NCBI RefSeq assembly: GCF_013870525.1
Contig: NZ_JACBXD010000031.1
Location: 16,997 to 80,996 of the forward strand
Reading direction: 5' to 3'
Source: Amycolatopsis pittospori
GTDB lineage: Bacteria > Actinomycetota > Actinomycetes > Mycobacteriales > Pseudonocardiaceae
DNA: 64,000 bases
The stretch's first letter is position 1. Every line of letters starts with the position of its first letter. Of this stretch, positions 36,748-46,400 are shown piece after piece. The notes under the pieces are model-generated. The model did not search any database. It was not told the DNA's origin and was given only the letters and a program-made list of their open reading frames with translations. A program made the position numbers and the translations under genes.

Positions 36748-38409
36748 TTGTCCGATTTCACGCGCCCCGCCCTGGTCGGCCTGCCCGGAGACCGGACGGC
36801 CGTCCGCGAGATCGCGACCAGTGCCGTGACCACGCTCTCCGCCGTGCTCGTGCTGTTCGCGATGCTCGCCCCCAATGGTCTCGACAGGCTCACGCCCGAA
36901 GCCTTCGTGCGGCTGCCGGTGGAGGCGTTGCTCGGCGTGGCCGTGGTGCTCATGCTGCGTGACGGCGCCCGCCGGATCGTGGCACTGGGCGCGGGCGCGG
37001 TCCTCGGTGTGCTGACCGTCGTCAAGGCCATCGACATCGGCTTCGGGATCGCGCTGAACCGGCGGTTCAACCCGGTGTTCGACTGGGGTGTGGTCGGCAA
37101 CGGCGTCGATCTGCTCGGGACGTCGATCGGACAGGGCGCGGCGATCGCGTCGGTCGTCGGGCTGGCGCTGCTGGCCGTGGTCGTCGTCGTGCTGATGGCG
37201 CTTTCGGTGCTGCGGCTGAGCCGGGTGGTGGCCGGGCACCGGACCGGTTCGACCCGGGTGGTCGCGGTGCTCGGTGTCATCTGGATCGTCTGCGCGGTGT
37301 TCGGCGTCCAGCTCGCGCCCGGGCAGCCACTCGCGTCGCGCAGTGCCGTCGCCTTCGCCTACGAAGACCTCCGTCAGGTGCGAGCCGACCTGCGCGACCG
37401 GAAGGCCTTCGCCGACGAAGTCGCCGTCGACGCCTTCCGCGACACCCCGCCTGCCGGCCTGCTGAACGCGCTGCGCGGCAAGGACGTCCTGTTCACCTTC
37501 ATCGAGAGCTACGGACGGGTGGCCGTCCAGGATTCCGACATCGCGCCCAAGGTCGACGCCGTCCTGGACGCCGGGACGGCGCGGCTGAAGAACGCCGGAT
37601 ACGGCTCGCGCAGCGCCTTCCTGACGTCACCGACGACGAGCGCGGGCAGCTGGCTCGCGCACTCGACGTTCCAGTCCGGCGTGTGGGTCGACAGTCAGCG
37701 TCGCTACGACGACTTCGTGAAGACCGACCGGTTCACCCTCGGCGGCGCGTTCAAACGCGCGGGCTGGGAGACCGTCGGCGTCGTGCCCGCGCATACCGAG
37801 GACTGGCCGGAGGGGAAGGTCTACGGCTACGACCGCTACTACGACTCGCGCAGCATCGGCTACCACGGGCCGCCGTTCTCCTACGCCACGATGCCCGACC
37901 AGTTCACGCTTTCGGCTTTCCAGCGCGCCGAACGCGCCAAGGCCGGCCACCCGCCGCTGATGGCCGAAATCGACCTCGTCACCAGTCACTGGCCGTGGAC
38001 GCCGCTCCCCCGCGCGGTCGAGTGGAACGCCGTCGGTGACGGCTCGATCTACAACCCCATGCCTTCGCAGGGGAAGACGCCCGACGAGGTCTTCACCGAC
38101 CCCGCCAAGGTGCGCGGCGCGTACGGCGATTCGATCGCGTACTCACTGAACTCGCTGATCTCGTACGTGGAGACGTATGGAGACGACGACCTGGTGCTGG
38201 TGTTCCTCGGCGACCACCAGCCGAACCCGATCGTCGCCGGCGAGGGCGCCGACCACGACGTCCCGATCAGCGTCGTCACGAAGGACAAGGCCGTACTCGA
38301 CAAGATCGCCGGCTGGAACTGGCAGGACGGCCTGAACCCGGACCGGAACGCGACCGTCTGGAAGATGGACACCTTCCGGGACCGGTTCCTGACCACTTTC
38401 GCGCGCTGA
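36748..38409 (+). CDS. Membrane-anchored sulfatase/phosphatase-type protein (LTA-synthase-like)
   Basis: 553 residues; TTG start with GGAGGGA 7 bases upstream. Four to five membrane helices fill residues 20-200; a second part of about 330 residues is an alkaline-phosphatase-superfamily domain: KDVLFTFIESYGR (metal-binding strand), SPTTSAGSWLAHSTFQSGVW where a Thr or Ser in the TTSAGSW stretch would be the nucleophile, and LVLVFLGDHQPNP near the end (Asp-His metal ligands). This layout resembles lipoteichoic-acid-synthase-like or phosphoglycerol/phosphoethanolamine transferases, with the catalytic domain outside the membrane. Actinomycetes lack classical LTA, so the substrate is open. Confidence 0.85.
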   Translation: MSDFTRPALVGLPGDRTAVREIATSAVTTLSAVLVLFAMLAPNGLDRLTPEAFVRLPVEALLGVAVVLMLRDGARRIVALGAGAVLGVLTVVKAIDIGFGIALNRRFNPVFDWGVVGNGVDLLGTSIGQGAAIASVVGLALLAVVVVVLMALSVLRLSRVVAGHRTGSTRVVAVLGVIWIVCAVFGVQLAPGQPLASRSAVAFAYEDLRQVRADLRDRKAFADEVAVDAFRDTPPAGLLNALRGKDVLFTFIESYGRVAVQDSDIAPKVDAVLDAGTARLKNAGYGSRSAFLTSPTTSAGSWLAHSTFQSGVWVDSQRRYDDFVKTDRFTLGGAFKRAGWETVGVVPAHTEDWPEGKVYGYDRYYDSRSIGYHGPPFSYATMPDQFTLSAFQRAERAKAGHPPLMAEIDLVTSHWPWTPLPRAVEWNAVGDGSIYNPMPSQGKTPDEVFTDPAKVRGAYGDSIAYSLNSLISYVETYGDDDLVLVFLGDHQPNPIVAGEGADHDVPISVVTKDKAVLDKIAGWNWQDGLNPDRNATVWKMDTFRDRFLTTFAR

Positions 38410-38435
38410 CCCCGGATCGCGTCCAGAGGACTAAA

Positions 38436-38453
38436 CGCGGCCGGGGTGGTCGG
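38436..38453 (+). repeat. 18-bp direct repeat flanking array E2, left copy
   Basis: CGCGGCCGGGGTGGTCGG, identical to 38695-38712. The right copy is the true 3' end of the WYL regulator gene; read on the - strand, the left copy continues GTT TAG, which would also end the gene. This is what insertion with target duplication, or a local duplication, would leave. Confidence 0.85.
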
Positions 38454-38694
38454 CGCCGCCCCGTTCACCCGGGGCGGTCAGTGGGCGCGAAGGCGTGACT
38501 CGTGTGCCTGAACCCGGATCACGCGTGCTCGCAGACGTGACTCGCGTGCCTGGCCACCGCACTCGGATGTACGGCGTCCAAGCACGCGAGATCCGGGTTC
38601 AGGCACGCGAGATCCGGGTTCGAGCACGCGAGAGCGCCGCCCCGGGCACCGCCTCGCCTGAGACAAGACACGTTCGCCTTACCCCCTCAATAAC
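38454..38694. repeat. 21-bp unit array, family E copy 2 (flanked by 18-bp direct repeat)
   Basis: Seven 21-base units start at 38489, 38510, 38531, 38552, 38573, 38594 and 38615; the first three carry CGTGTGCCTG/CGCGTGC, the last three the inverse GCACGCGAG, with a joint unit ACTCGGATGT between. The reverse complement matches 20941-21145 almost throughout, but with one unit more. The right end TATTGAGGGG supplies the stop codon of the WYL gene. Confidence 0.9.
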
Positions 38695-39661
38695 CGCGGC
38701 CGGGGTGGTCGGTGGCGTCGCGGTACCGGTCGGCCAGCGTGCGCAGGTAGTCGACCAATTGCGGGGGTTCGGTCACCTCGAAAGGGCAGCCGAGGAGTCC
38801 CAAGTAGACGGCCATCGTCTCGATGCTGTCGGCACCGGTGCGCAGCAGGCAGGTGGTCGCGTCGATCGCCTCCACGGTGCCCACCGCCGGGTTGATCCGC
38901 GCGGTCACCTCCGCCGCGGGCGCGTGCACGATGACGTCGGCCCGGTGGCGCCAAGCGGCGGAGGAAACCCCGCGCCGGACCCGGTCGGTGACGTCCTCGG
39001 GCAGGTCACGCGGGGTGAACCGGGGTCCGATCGGGACACGCGGGGTCAGCCTGTCGACGCGGTAGGTACGCCAGTCACCCCGATCGAGGTCCCAGGCGAC
39101 GAGATACCAGCGGCGTCCCCAGTTGACCAGGCGATACGGCTCGACCTTCCGGACGCTCTCGGAGCCGTCGTGCGCCCGGTAGCCGAATCGGAGCTGTTCG
39201 TGGTCCCGGCAGGCGGCGGTGAGCGTGGTCAGCGTCGCGGCGTCGACGCGCGGCCCGGGCTCGTCCCTCGGGACCGGGATCGTGTACGCCTGCAAGGCGT
39301 TCACGCGGCGACGCAGGCGCGACGGCAGCACCTGTTCCAGTTTCGCGAGCGCGCGCAACGACGTCTCCTCGACACCCGCGATGCTGCCGCCGGCGGCGGT
39401 GCGGAGTCCGATCGCGACGGCGACGGCCTCCTCGTCGTCCAGCAGCAACGGCGGCAGATCGGCACCCGCACCGAGGCGATAGCCGCCCGCCGAGCCGCGG
39501 GTCGCGTTCACCGGGTAGCCGAGCGAGCGCAGGCGCTCGACGTCGTTGCGGATCGTCCGGGAGCTCACTTCGAGGCGTTCTGCCAGTTCAGTGCCTGTCC
39601 AGTCACGGGGAGTCTGCAAGAGGGAGAGCAAACGGAGCAGTCTGGCCGAAGTTTCCAACAT
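38687..39661 (-). CDS. YafY-type HTH-WYL transcriptional regulator
   Basis: 324 residues from the ATG at 39661, the usual family N-terminus (MLETSARLLRLLSLLQTPRDWTGTELAERLEVSSRTIRNDVERLRSLGYPV); a start 11 codons upstream is possible. Residues 1-60 are a DeoR/HTH_11-type winged helix, and about 140-215 the WYL domain (LRFGYRAHDGSE, VEPYRLVNWGRRWYLVAWDLDRGDWRTYRVDRL), which senses ligands, often nucleic acid. The WCX region follows. The last codons and stop come from a repeated element (18-bp repeat plus array E2). It is divergent from an epoxide hydrolase gene with a 61-base shared promoter and probably controls it. Confidence 0.9.
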   Translation of the reverse strand: MLETSARLLRLLSLLQTPRDWTGTELAERLEVSSRTIRNDVERLRSLGYPVNATRGSAGGYRLGAGADLPPLLLDDEEAVAVAIGLRTAAGGSIAGVEETSLRALAKLEQVLPSRLRRRVNALQAYTIPVPRDEPGPRVDAATLTTLTAACRDHEQLRFGYRAHDGSESVRKVEPYRLVNWGRRWYLVAWDLDRGDWRTYRVDRLTPRVPIGPRFTPRDLPEDVTDRVRRGVSSAAWRHRADVIVHAPAAEVTARINPAVGTVEAIDATTCLLRTGADSIETMAVYLGLLGCPFEVTEPPQLVDYLRTLADRYRDATDHPGRGY

Positions 39662-39722
39662 ATTTCGAGACTGCTCTCCTTTTAGGAACGACATCTTCCT
39701 ATTGAGAGCTTACCTTGAACGC

Positions 39723-40880
39723 ATGAACGAGAACACCGAGATCAGACCCTTCCGCATCGACATCCCACAGTCCGAACTGGACGATCTGGCCGATCGTCTC
39801 GCCCGCGTCCGGTGGGCGAACGAACTGCCCGTCGACCAGGTGACGGACGGGGTGCAGCGTGGACCGGTCACGCCGGGCTGGGAGTACGGCGTGCCCTTGG
39901 ACTACGTGCAGCGCCTCACCGCGTACTGGCGCGACGGCTACGACTGGCGGGTGTGGGAGGCAAAGCTCAACGAGTACCCGCAGTTCACGACCGAGATCGA
40001 CGGCCAGAACATCCACTTCCTGCACGTCCGCTCGCCGGAACCCGACGCGACGCCGCTGATCCTGACCCACGGCTGGCCGAACTCGGTCGTCGAGTACCTC
40101 GGCCTGATCGACCAGCTGACCGACCCTCGCGCCAACGGCGGGGACGCGGCGGACGCCTTCCACCTGGTGATCCCGTCACTGCCCGGGTTCGGCTTCTCCG
40201 GCCCCACCCGCGAAAAGGGCTGGAACCGCTACCGCACCGCGAAGGCCTGGGCCGAGCTGATGCGGCGACTGGGCTACGAGCGCTATGGCACGCACGGGAA
40301 CGACGCCGGGTCCTTCGTCGCCCCCGAGCTCGGCCGCCTCGACCCGGAGCATGTGATCGGCGTGCACGTCACGCAGCTGTTCTCGTTCCCGAGCGGCGAC
40401 CCGGCCGAGTTCGAGGGCATGACGGAACAGGAACTGGAGTACATGCAGTTCCTGCAGGGCTTCAACGACGACATGTCGGGCTACGCGAAGCTGCAGGAGA
40501 GCGCGCCGCAGAACCTCGCGCACGCGCTCGCCGATTCGCCGACCGGGCAGCTGGCCTGGACCGCGCAGCTGCTGGCCAGCACGAGTGACGACCACGTGCT
40601 CACCAACGCGACGCTGTACTGGCTGACGAACACGGCGGCTTCGGCGGCCCGGTTCTACTACGAGGACAAGCACACCGAGCACCCCACCGAGCCGACGACC
40701 GCGCCGACCGGCCTGGCGAGCTTCGCCTGGGACTTCCGGCCGCTGCGCCGGTTCGCCGACCGCGACCACGCGAACATCGTGTCCTGGAAGGAATTCGACC
40801 GCGGCGGCCACTGGGCGACGCAGGACGCCCCGGATCTGCTGCTGGGTGACCTGCGGGACTTCTTCCGCGACCTGAAGTAA
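39723..40880 (+). CDS. Epoxide hydrolase (EHN-alpha/beta hydrolase)
   Basis: 385 residues from the ATG at 39723. An N-terminal EHN domain (IRPFRIDIPQSELDDLADRLARVRWANELP) is followed by an alpha/beta hydrolase with oxyanion HGWP (near 118), the nucleophile elbow HGNDAG with Asp, and a C-terminal SWKEFDRGGHWA with the catalytic His. The size and order fit microsomal-type epoxide hydrolases, which open epoxides to diols. The start codon lies close to the divergent WYL gene. Monocistronic; a hairpin follows. Confidence 0.92.
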   Translation: MNENTEIRPFRIDIPQSELDDLADRLARVRWANELPVDQVTDGVQRGPVTPGWEYGVPLDYVQRLTAYWRDGYDWRVWEAKLNEYPQFTTEIDGQNIHFLHVRSPEPDATPLILTHGWPNSVVEYLGLIDQLTDPRANGGDAADAFHLVIPSLPGFGFSGPTREKGWNRYRTAKAWAELMRRLGYERYGTHGNDAGSFVAPELGRLDPEHVIGVHVTQLFSFPSGDPAEFEGMTEQELEYMQFLQGFNDDMSGYAKLQESAPQNLAHALADSPTGQLAWTAQLLASTSDDHVLTNATLYWLTNTAASAARFYYEDKHTEHPTEPTTAPTGLASFAWDFRPLRRFADRDHANIVSWKEFDRGGHWATQDAPDLLLGDLRDFFRDLK

Positions 40881-40895
40881 GGGCTCGGTACAGGT

Positions 40896-40943
40896 GGTCG
40901 TGAGTGGCGATTCGGGTTAGAACACGAATCGCCACTCACGACC
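40896..40943. repeat. Hairpin element F, copy 1
   Basis: Perfect 19-base arms (40896-40914, 40925-40943) with a 10-base loop; starts GGTCGTGAGTGGCGATTCG. It separates the convergent epoxide hydrolase and aldo/keto reductase genes. A relative is at 62899-62944. Confidence 0.9.
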
Positions 40944-40944
40944 C

Positions 40945-41940
40945 CTAGACGTCCAGCAAGGCCAGGTGCTCGTCGCTCAGCTCCAGCTCGAAGGCGGGCC
41001 GGATGGCCTCGTAGTGCTCCCAGGTCCGCGGGCCGATCAGCGGCAGCACCCGAGGCGACGTCTGCCTCAGCAGCCACGCCAGCGCGACCTGGTTCCCGGA
41101 CGCGCCGACCTCCTGCGCGACCTTCTCGATCGCGGCCATCCGCGCCTCGTTCTCCGGCGCGGCGTAGGTCTGCCAGACGGGGTGCGCGAGACGGCGCGCG
41201 GAGTCGTCGTAGATACCGCGCAGGATCGACGAGTAGGCGGCGAGTGCGATGTCTTCGTTCCCCCGCAGGAAATCGAGCATGTCGCCGCCGGCGACCGACG
41301 CGGAATCCGCGACCGGCCGCAGGTACGAGTGCTGCAGTTGCACCGCCACCGGTGACGCCCAGCCGTGCCGCTCCGCCAGCGCGCGAGCCCGCTCCAGCCG
41401 CCAGGAGCGGACATTGCTCCAGCCGATGTGCCGCACCTTCCCCGCGCGGACGATCTCGTCGAGCGCGGACAGCGTCTCCTCCAGCGGTGTCGCCCGGTCG
41501 TCGACGTGGATGTAGTACAGGTCGATGTGGTCGGTGCCCAGCCGCCGCAGGCTCTCGTCGACGCCGCGCCGGATCACGTCACCGCCCGCGCCCTCGAAAT
41601 GCCGCCCGATGTAGTCCCAGTCCGCGCTTCCGTCTTCGTGGTATCCCTTGCGCGCGCTGTCGGCGTCGGCGACCGCGGCGGACACCTTCGTGGCCAGGAA
41701 GACCTTGTCCCGCCTGCCTTTCAGCAGTTTGCCGAGCAGCTCCTCGCTCTCCCCGCCCGCCGCACCGGGCACCCACCACGAGTAGCAGTTCGCGGTGTCG
41801 AGGAAGTCGCCTCCGTCGTCGAGGTAGGCGTCCAGGATCCGCGCGGACGTCCGCTCGTCGGTGGCGGTGCCCATCGTCATGCAGCCGAGCGAGACCTGGC
41901 TGACCTTGCGGCCGGTCCGGCCGAGTTCCACCTTCTTCAT
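40945..41940 (-). CDS. Aldo/keto reductase
   Basis: 331 residues. The TIM-barrel signature is complete: VSQVSLGCMTMGT near the N-terminus, DFLDTANCYSWW with the catalytic Asp and Tyr, FLATKVSA with Lys, IDLYYIHVDDRATPLEETL with a His, and NADPH-binding GASGNQVALAWLLRQ near the end. Reduces or oxidises carbonyls with NADPH; the substrate is unknown. Divergent from a MocR-type regulator across 47 bases, and a DasR-like TGGTCTAGACC palindrome overlaps its start. Confidence 0.92.
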   Translation of the reverse strand: MKKVELGRTGRKVSQVSLGCMTMGTATDERTSARILDAYLDDGGDFLDTANCYSWWVPGAAGGESEELLGKLLKGRRDKVFLATKVSAAVADADSARKGYHEDGSADWDYIGRHFEGAGGDVIRRGVDESLRRLGTDHIDLYYIHVDDRATPLEETLSALDEIVRAGKVRHIGWSNVRSWRLERARALAERHGWASPVAVQLQHSYLRPVADSASVAGGDMLDFLRGNEDIALAAYSSILRGIYDDSARRLAHPVWQTYAAPENEARMAAIEKVAQEVGASGNQVALAWLLRQTSPRVLPLIGPRTWEHYEAIRPAFELELSDEHLALLDV

Positions 41941-41951
41941 GGTCTAGACCT
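41940..41951. promoter_or_regulatory. TGGTCTAGACC palindrome at the aldo/keto reductase start
   Basis: TGGTCTAGACCT overlaps the ATG of the reductase and matches 11 of 12 core positions of the DasR site TGGTCTAGACCA. It could equally be an operator of the adjacent MocR regulator. Only placement and sequence support it. Confidence 0.4.
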
Positions 41952-41987
41952 TACGAAGAAATCGGTCCGGTATTACAGTCCATTCAC

Positions 41988-43355
41988 ATGAGGGATTCCC
42001 AGACCAATCCGGCTTGGGACGTCCTGCTCGACCTGTCCGGGCCGGGTCCCCGGCACGAACGCCTCACCCGGGCGCTCCGCGCGGTGATCCGCGACGGCAC
42101 ACTCGGCGAGTCCGCCACGCTTCCGCCCAGCCGGGCCCTCGCCGTGGATCTGGGCTTCTCGCGCTGGGTCGTCACGCAGGCGTACGAGCAGCTGATCGCG
42201 GAGGGCTACCTCGCCGCGCGCACCGGTTCGTCCACCGTCGTGCGCTGGTCGGCGGCCGGCGCCGGGCCCGCGAAACCGGACCGGCCCATGAACGCGCAGG
42301 CGGGGATCGACCTCGCGCCGGGCCTGCCCGATCTGCGCCATTTCCCCCGCGAGCGGTGGGCGGACGCCGTCCGCGAGGTCCTCGCCAACGCGCCGCACGG
42401 CGAGTTCGGCTACCCGATCCCCGGCGGGCATCCGCGGCTCAGGGCGGTACTGGCCGACTACCTGCGCCGCTGCCGGGGCGCCGTCGTCGACGACGTGCGC
42501 ATCGCGTTCGGCGTCACCGACGCGTTCGGCCGCGTCTGCCGGGCGCTTCACTCGGCCGGGATCACCCGCGTCGCGGCCGAGGAGCCGGGATGGCTGAAGC
42601 TGCGTGAGGTCGCGACGCGGGCCGGTCTCGACGTCGTCGGCGTCCCTGTCGACCAAGACGGTTTGCGCGTCGACGAGATCCCGTCCGGCGTACGCGCGGT
42701 CCTGGTGACGCCGGCGCATCAGTTCCCCACCGGCACCGTGCTCTCCCCCGCCCGCCGCGCGGGACTACTGGGCTGGGCCCGCGACGTCGACGGCCTGATC
42801 ATCGAGGACGACTACGACGCCGAGTTCCGCTACGACCGGCGTCCGGTGGGCACGGTGCAGGGGATGGATCCGGCGAGGGTCGCGCTGCTCGGCTCGGTCA
42901 GCAAGACGCTCAGCCCGGCACTCGGCCTGGGCTGGTACGCCGTTCCTCCACAGTGGACGGACTTGGTCGAGCCCACACCGTCACCGCCGGCGCTGGACCA
43001 GCTGGCGTTCGCGACCTTCCTCGAACGCGGCGCGTACGCCAGGCATCTGCGCGCGGCCCGGCGGCGCTACCGGGCCCGGCGCGACGCGCTGGTCACCGCG
43101 CTCGGCCCACTTCCGCTGTCCGGCGTCGCCGCCGGACTGCACCTCGTCCTGGACCTGCGCGAAGACGCGGAAGCGGCGGCCGTGGTGAGGCGGGCGGCGG
43201 CCAGAGGCCTGCGCGTGTCCGATCTCGACGACTACCGGGCCACCCCCAGTGGACCCGGGCTCGTCCTCGGCTACGGCAACCTCGCCGACGGTTCCGTCGG
43301 CACCGCCGCCCGCCTGCTCCGTGAGGCCATCGGGGAGGAGGCCTCACGGACGTGA
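41988..43355 (+). CDS. MocR-type PLP-dependent transcriptional regulator
   Basis: 455 residues. Residues 15-80 form a GntR winged helix (LTRALRAVIRDGTLGESATLPPSRALAVDLGFSRWVVTQAYEQL), and about 105-445 an aminotransferase class I fold with IIEDDYDAEFRYDRRP (PLP-ring Asp) and SKTLSPALGLGW containing the Schiff-base lysine. MocR/PdxR/GabR proteins sense PLP or amino compounds. It is divergent from the aldo/keto reductase, likely its target. Confidence 0.92.
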   Translation: MRDSQTNPAWDVLLDLSGPGPRHERLTRALRAVIRDGTLGESATLPPSRALAVDLGFSRWVVTQAYEQLIAEGYLAARTGSSTVVRWSAAGAGPAKPDRPMNAQAGIDLAPGLPDLRHFPRERWADAVREVLANAPHGEFGYPIPGGHPRLRAVLADYLRRCRGAVVDDVRIAFGVTDAFGRVCRALHSAGITRVAAEEPGWLKLREVATRAGLDVVGVPVDQDGLRVDEIPSGVRAVLVTPAHQFPTGTVLSPARRAGLLGWARDVDGLIIEDDYDAEFRYDRRPVGTVQGMDPARVALLGSVSKTLSPALGLGWYAVPPQWTDLVEPTPSPPALDQLAFATFLERGAYARHLRAARRRYRARRDALVTALGPLPLSGVAAGLHLVLDLREDAEAAAVVRRAAARGLRVSDLDDYRATPSGPGLVLGYGNLADGSVGTAARLLREAIGEEASRT

Positions 43356-43463
43356 TCGTGACAGGCACCGGTTTCAACCCGGCAACACTCCGCAGTAGCC
43401 TGGCGAACGGGAAGGTGAGCGCGTATTTCCGGCTTCGGTTTCGGTGTACTCGGCCCGCTCGAA

Positions 43464-46400
43464 GTGACCCGCGACGGGAAGCCGGTGACGATCGGCGGCC
43501 CCAAACTGCGGGTCCTGCTGGCGGCGCTGCTGGTGCGCGCGAACACCACGGTCTCGCTGGACCGGCTCGCGGATCACCTGTGGGGCGAGGACCAGCCGTC
43601 CACCGCCCGCAAGAGCACGCAGGTGTACGCGCTACGCCTGCGCCGGACGCTCGGTGACGGCCTGATCGAAACCCGCCCGGACGGCTACCTGATCCGGGTG
43701 CGGCCCGACCAACTCGACCTCCTCCGGTTCCGGCAGCTGGCCGAAGCGGGCCGGGAGGCGGGCAAGGCGGGTGACTCCGCCGCGGAACTCGCTTCGCTGG
43801 CCGAGGCGCTGGAATGCTGGCGCGGCCGTCCACTGTGCGACGTCCCGTCGGAATCCCTGCAGCGCGACGAAGCCGCACGACTCGGCGAAGACCGGCTGCG
43901 CACGCTGGAGCGCTGGATCGAGGCCGGGCTCGAAGCGGGCCGGCACGGGGAACTGGTCGCCGAGCTGATCACGCTCACCAAGGAACATCCGTGGCAGGAG
44001 ACGTTCTGGGCGCAGCTCATCGTCGCGCTCGACCGGTCCGGCCGCCGCGCCGACGCGCTGGACACCTACCGCTCGATGCGCCGGATGTTCGCCGACGAAC
44101 TGGGCATCGAACCCGGACCGCGGCTCCGGCGCGCGCACGACGCGATCCTCCACGAGGGACCGTCCACGGAGCCCCCGCGCGAGACGATCTGCCAGCTGCC
44201 GCCGGACGTCCACCGCTTCGTCGGCCGCGCGGGCACGATCGCCGAGCTGGCCGCGCTGTCGCTCACCGAGACCGGGCGGAACGTGGTGATCTCCGGGCCA
44301 CCCGGGGTCGGGAAGACGGCGTTCGCGGTGCACGTGGCGCACCGATTCCGGCCGCATTACCCCGACGGTCAGCTGTACGTGAACCTCCAGGGGTACGCCG
44401 CGGGCCCACCGCTCGACCCGTCGGCCGCGCTGACCCGGTTCCTCGGCGCCCTCGGCGTGCACCGGGATCGCGTCCCGGCCGAGCCCGCCGAGCAGGCGGC
44501 GCTGTTCCGCAGTGTGCTGGCGGACAAGAAGATGGTGTTGCTGCTGGACAACGCGGTGCACGTCGACCAGGTCCGGCCGCTGCTGCCGGGCCGTCCCGGC
44601 TGCACGGTGCTGATCACCAGCCGCAACGACCTGCGCGGTCTCGCGGTCGACCCGGGCGCGGTGCACCTGCCGCTCGGCGTACTCACCGAGCCGGAGTCCC
44701 GAGCGGTGCTCGCCGAGTTGCTCGGTCCCGAGCGCACCACTGCCGAACCGGACGCGGTCGGCGAACTCGCCGCGGCCTGCGCGCATCTGCCCCTGGCGCT
44801 GCGGATCGCCGGGGCGAACCTCGCCGCCGACACCGGCCGCGGCATCGCCGAGTACACCGCCGAGCTGACCAGGTCCGGACGGCTCGAGGAACTGGCGATC
44901 GACGGCGACGCGTCGTCCGCCGTGCGAGGCGCCTTCGACCGGTCCTACGTCCGGCTTTCCGAAGAGGACCGGGCACTGTTCCGGATGCTCGGCCGGGTAC
45001 CGGGCCCGGACTTCGGCGTCCCGGCGGCGGCCGCGGTCGCCGGCCTGCCACGGGCGGAGACCGGGCGCGCGCTCGACCGGCTCGCGGCGGCGAACCTGCT
45101 GCAACGGCACGCCCCCGGCCGGTACCAGTTCCACGACCTCATCCGTGAGTACGCCGCCGAACGCGGTCACGCCGAAGACCCTCCGGAACACGCCGCGGCG
45201 GCCCTGTCCCGGATGATCGACTCGTACGTCGAGACCGCGGCGATGGCGACCCGCGTGCTGTACGCCGGCGCCGCCTCGCCGGTCTTCGACGAGCACACGG
45301 CGCTCCGCTGGCTGGACACCGAGCGCTACAACCTGGTCGACACGATCGCCCACGCCACCACCGATCCCGCGTACCAGCCCGCCGCATGGCGGCTGATCGA
45401 CGTCCTGCGCGGCTACCTCCAGGCGAGCGGATACGCCCGGGAGGCCGTCGCGGCCTGCACCACCGCGCTGCGTTCGGCGACCGAAGCGGGCGATCTGCGG
45501 GCGCGGCTCTCCCTGCTCGACGTCCTCGGGCAGATGTCGCACAACCTCAGCGACTACGGCCTGGCCGTCGAGCATTTCCAGCAGGCCCTCGAAGCCGCCC
45601 GGGAACTGAAGGATCTCGACGCGGAGGCCGACGCGCTGCGGAATCTCGGCCGCGCTTCCAGCCAGCAGGGCAAGGCCAGGCAGGCACTGCACTTCCACGG
45701 CCAGGCGTTGTCGGTCAGCCGCGCGGCGGGCAACACCGGAGCGGAAACGCTGGCGTTGAACTACATCGGCGTCATCCACACGTTCTCCGGCAGGCCGAGG
45801 ACCGCGGTCGGCTGGCATGAGCGATCACTGGCACTGGCCAGGGAAACCGGGCAGCGGGAGGCGGCGTTCCACGCGCTCAACGGCCGCGGGATCGCGTTGT
45901 GGGCGCTGGGCAGGCTCGAAGAATCCCTCTCAGACCACGAACAGGTGCTCGCGTACACACGCGAGTCCGGGCACGGTTTCGGCGAAACCGCGACCTTGGT
46001 CTGCCTCGCCGAGACCAACTGCGACGCGGGACGCCTCGATCTCGCGATGGCGCAGGCACAGGAATGTCACGCCCGGTCGGTGCAGATCGGCGACCGGCGC
46101 GGTGAGGCGACGGCCGCGGAGGTCATCGCGACCGTACGGAACCGGCGGGGAGAGCACGTCGAAGCGCTCGTGGGCCTGCACGAGGCACTTCACGTGTTCA
46201 CCGAAATCGGCTTCGGCTACGGGGAGGGGTCGGCCCGGCTCGGCCTCGCCATCGCGTACCGGAGCCTCGGAGAAGCCGCGAAAGCGTTGGAGTACAGCGA
46301 AAAGGCGTTGACCACGCTGCGCGAGAACGGTCAGCTTCTGCTCGAAGCCGACGTCCTCACCGAAATCGCCCGCGACCGGCTCGACCTCGGGGAGCCGGAG

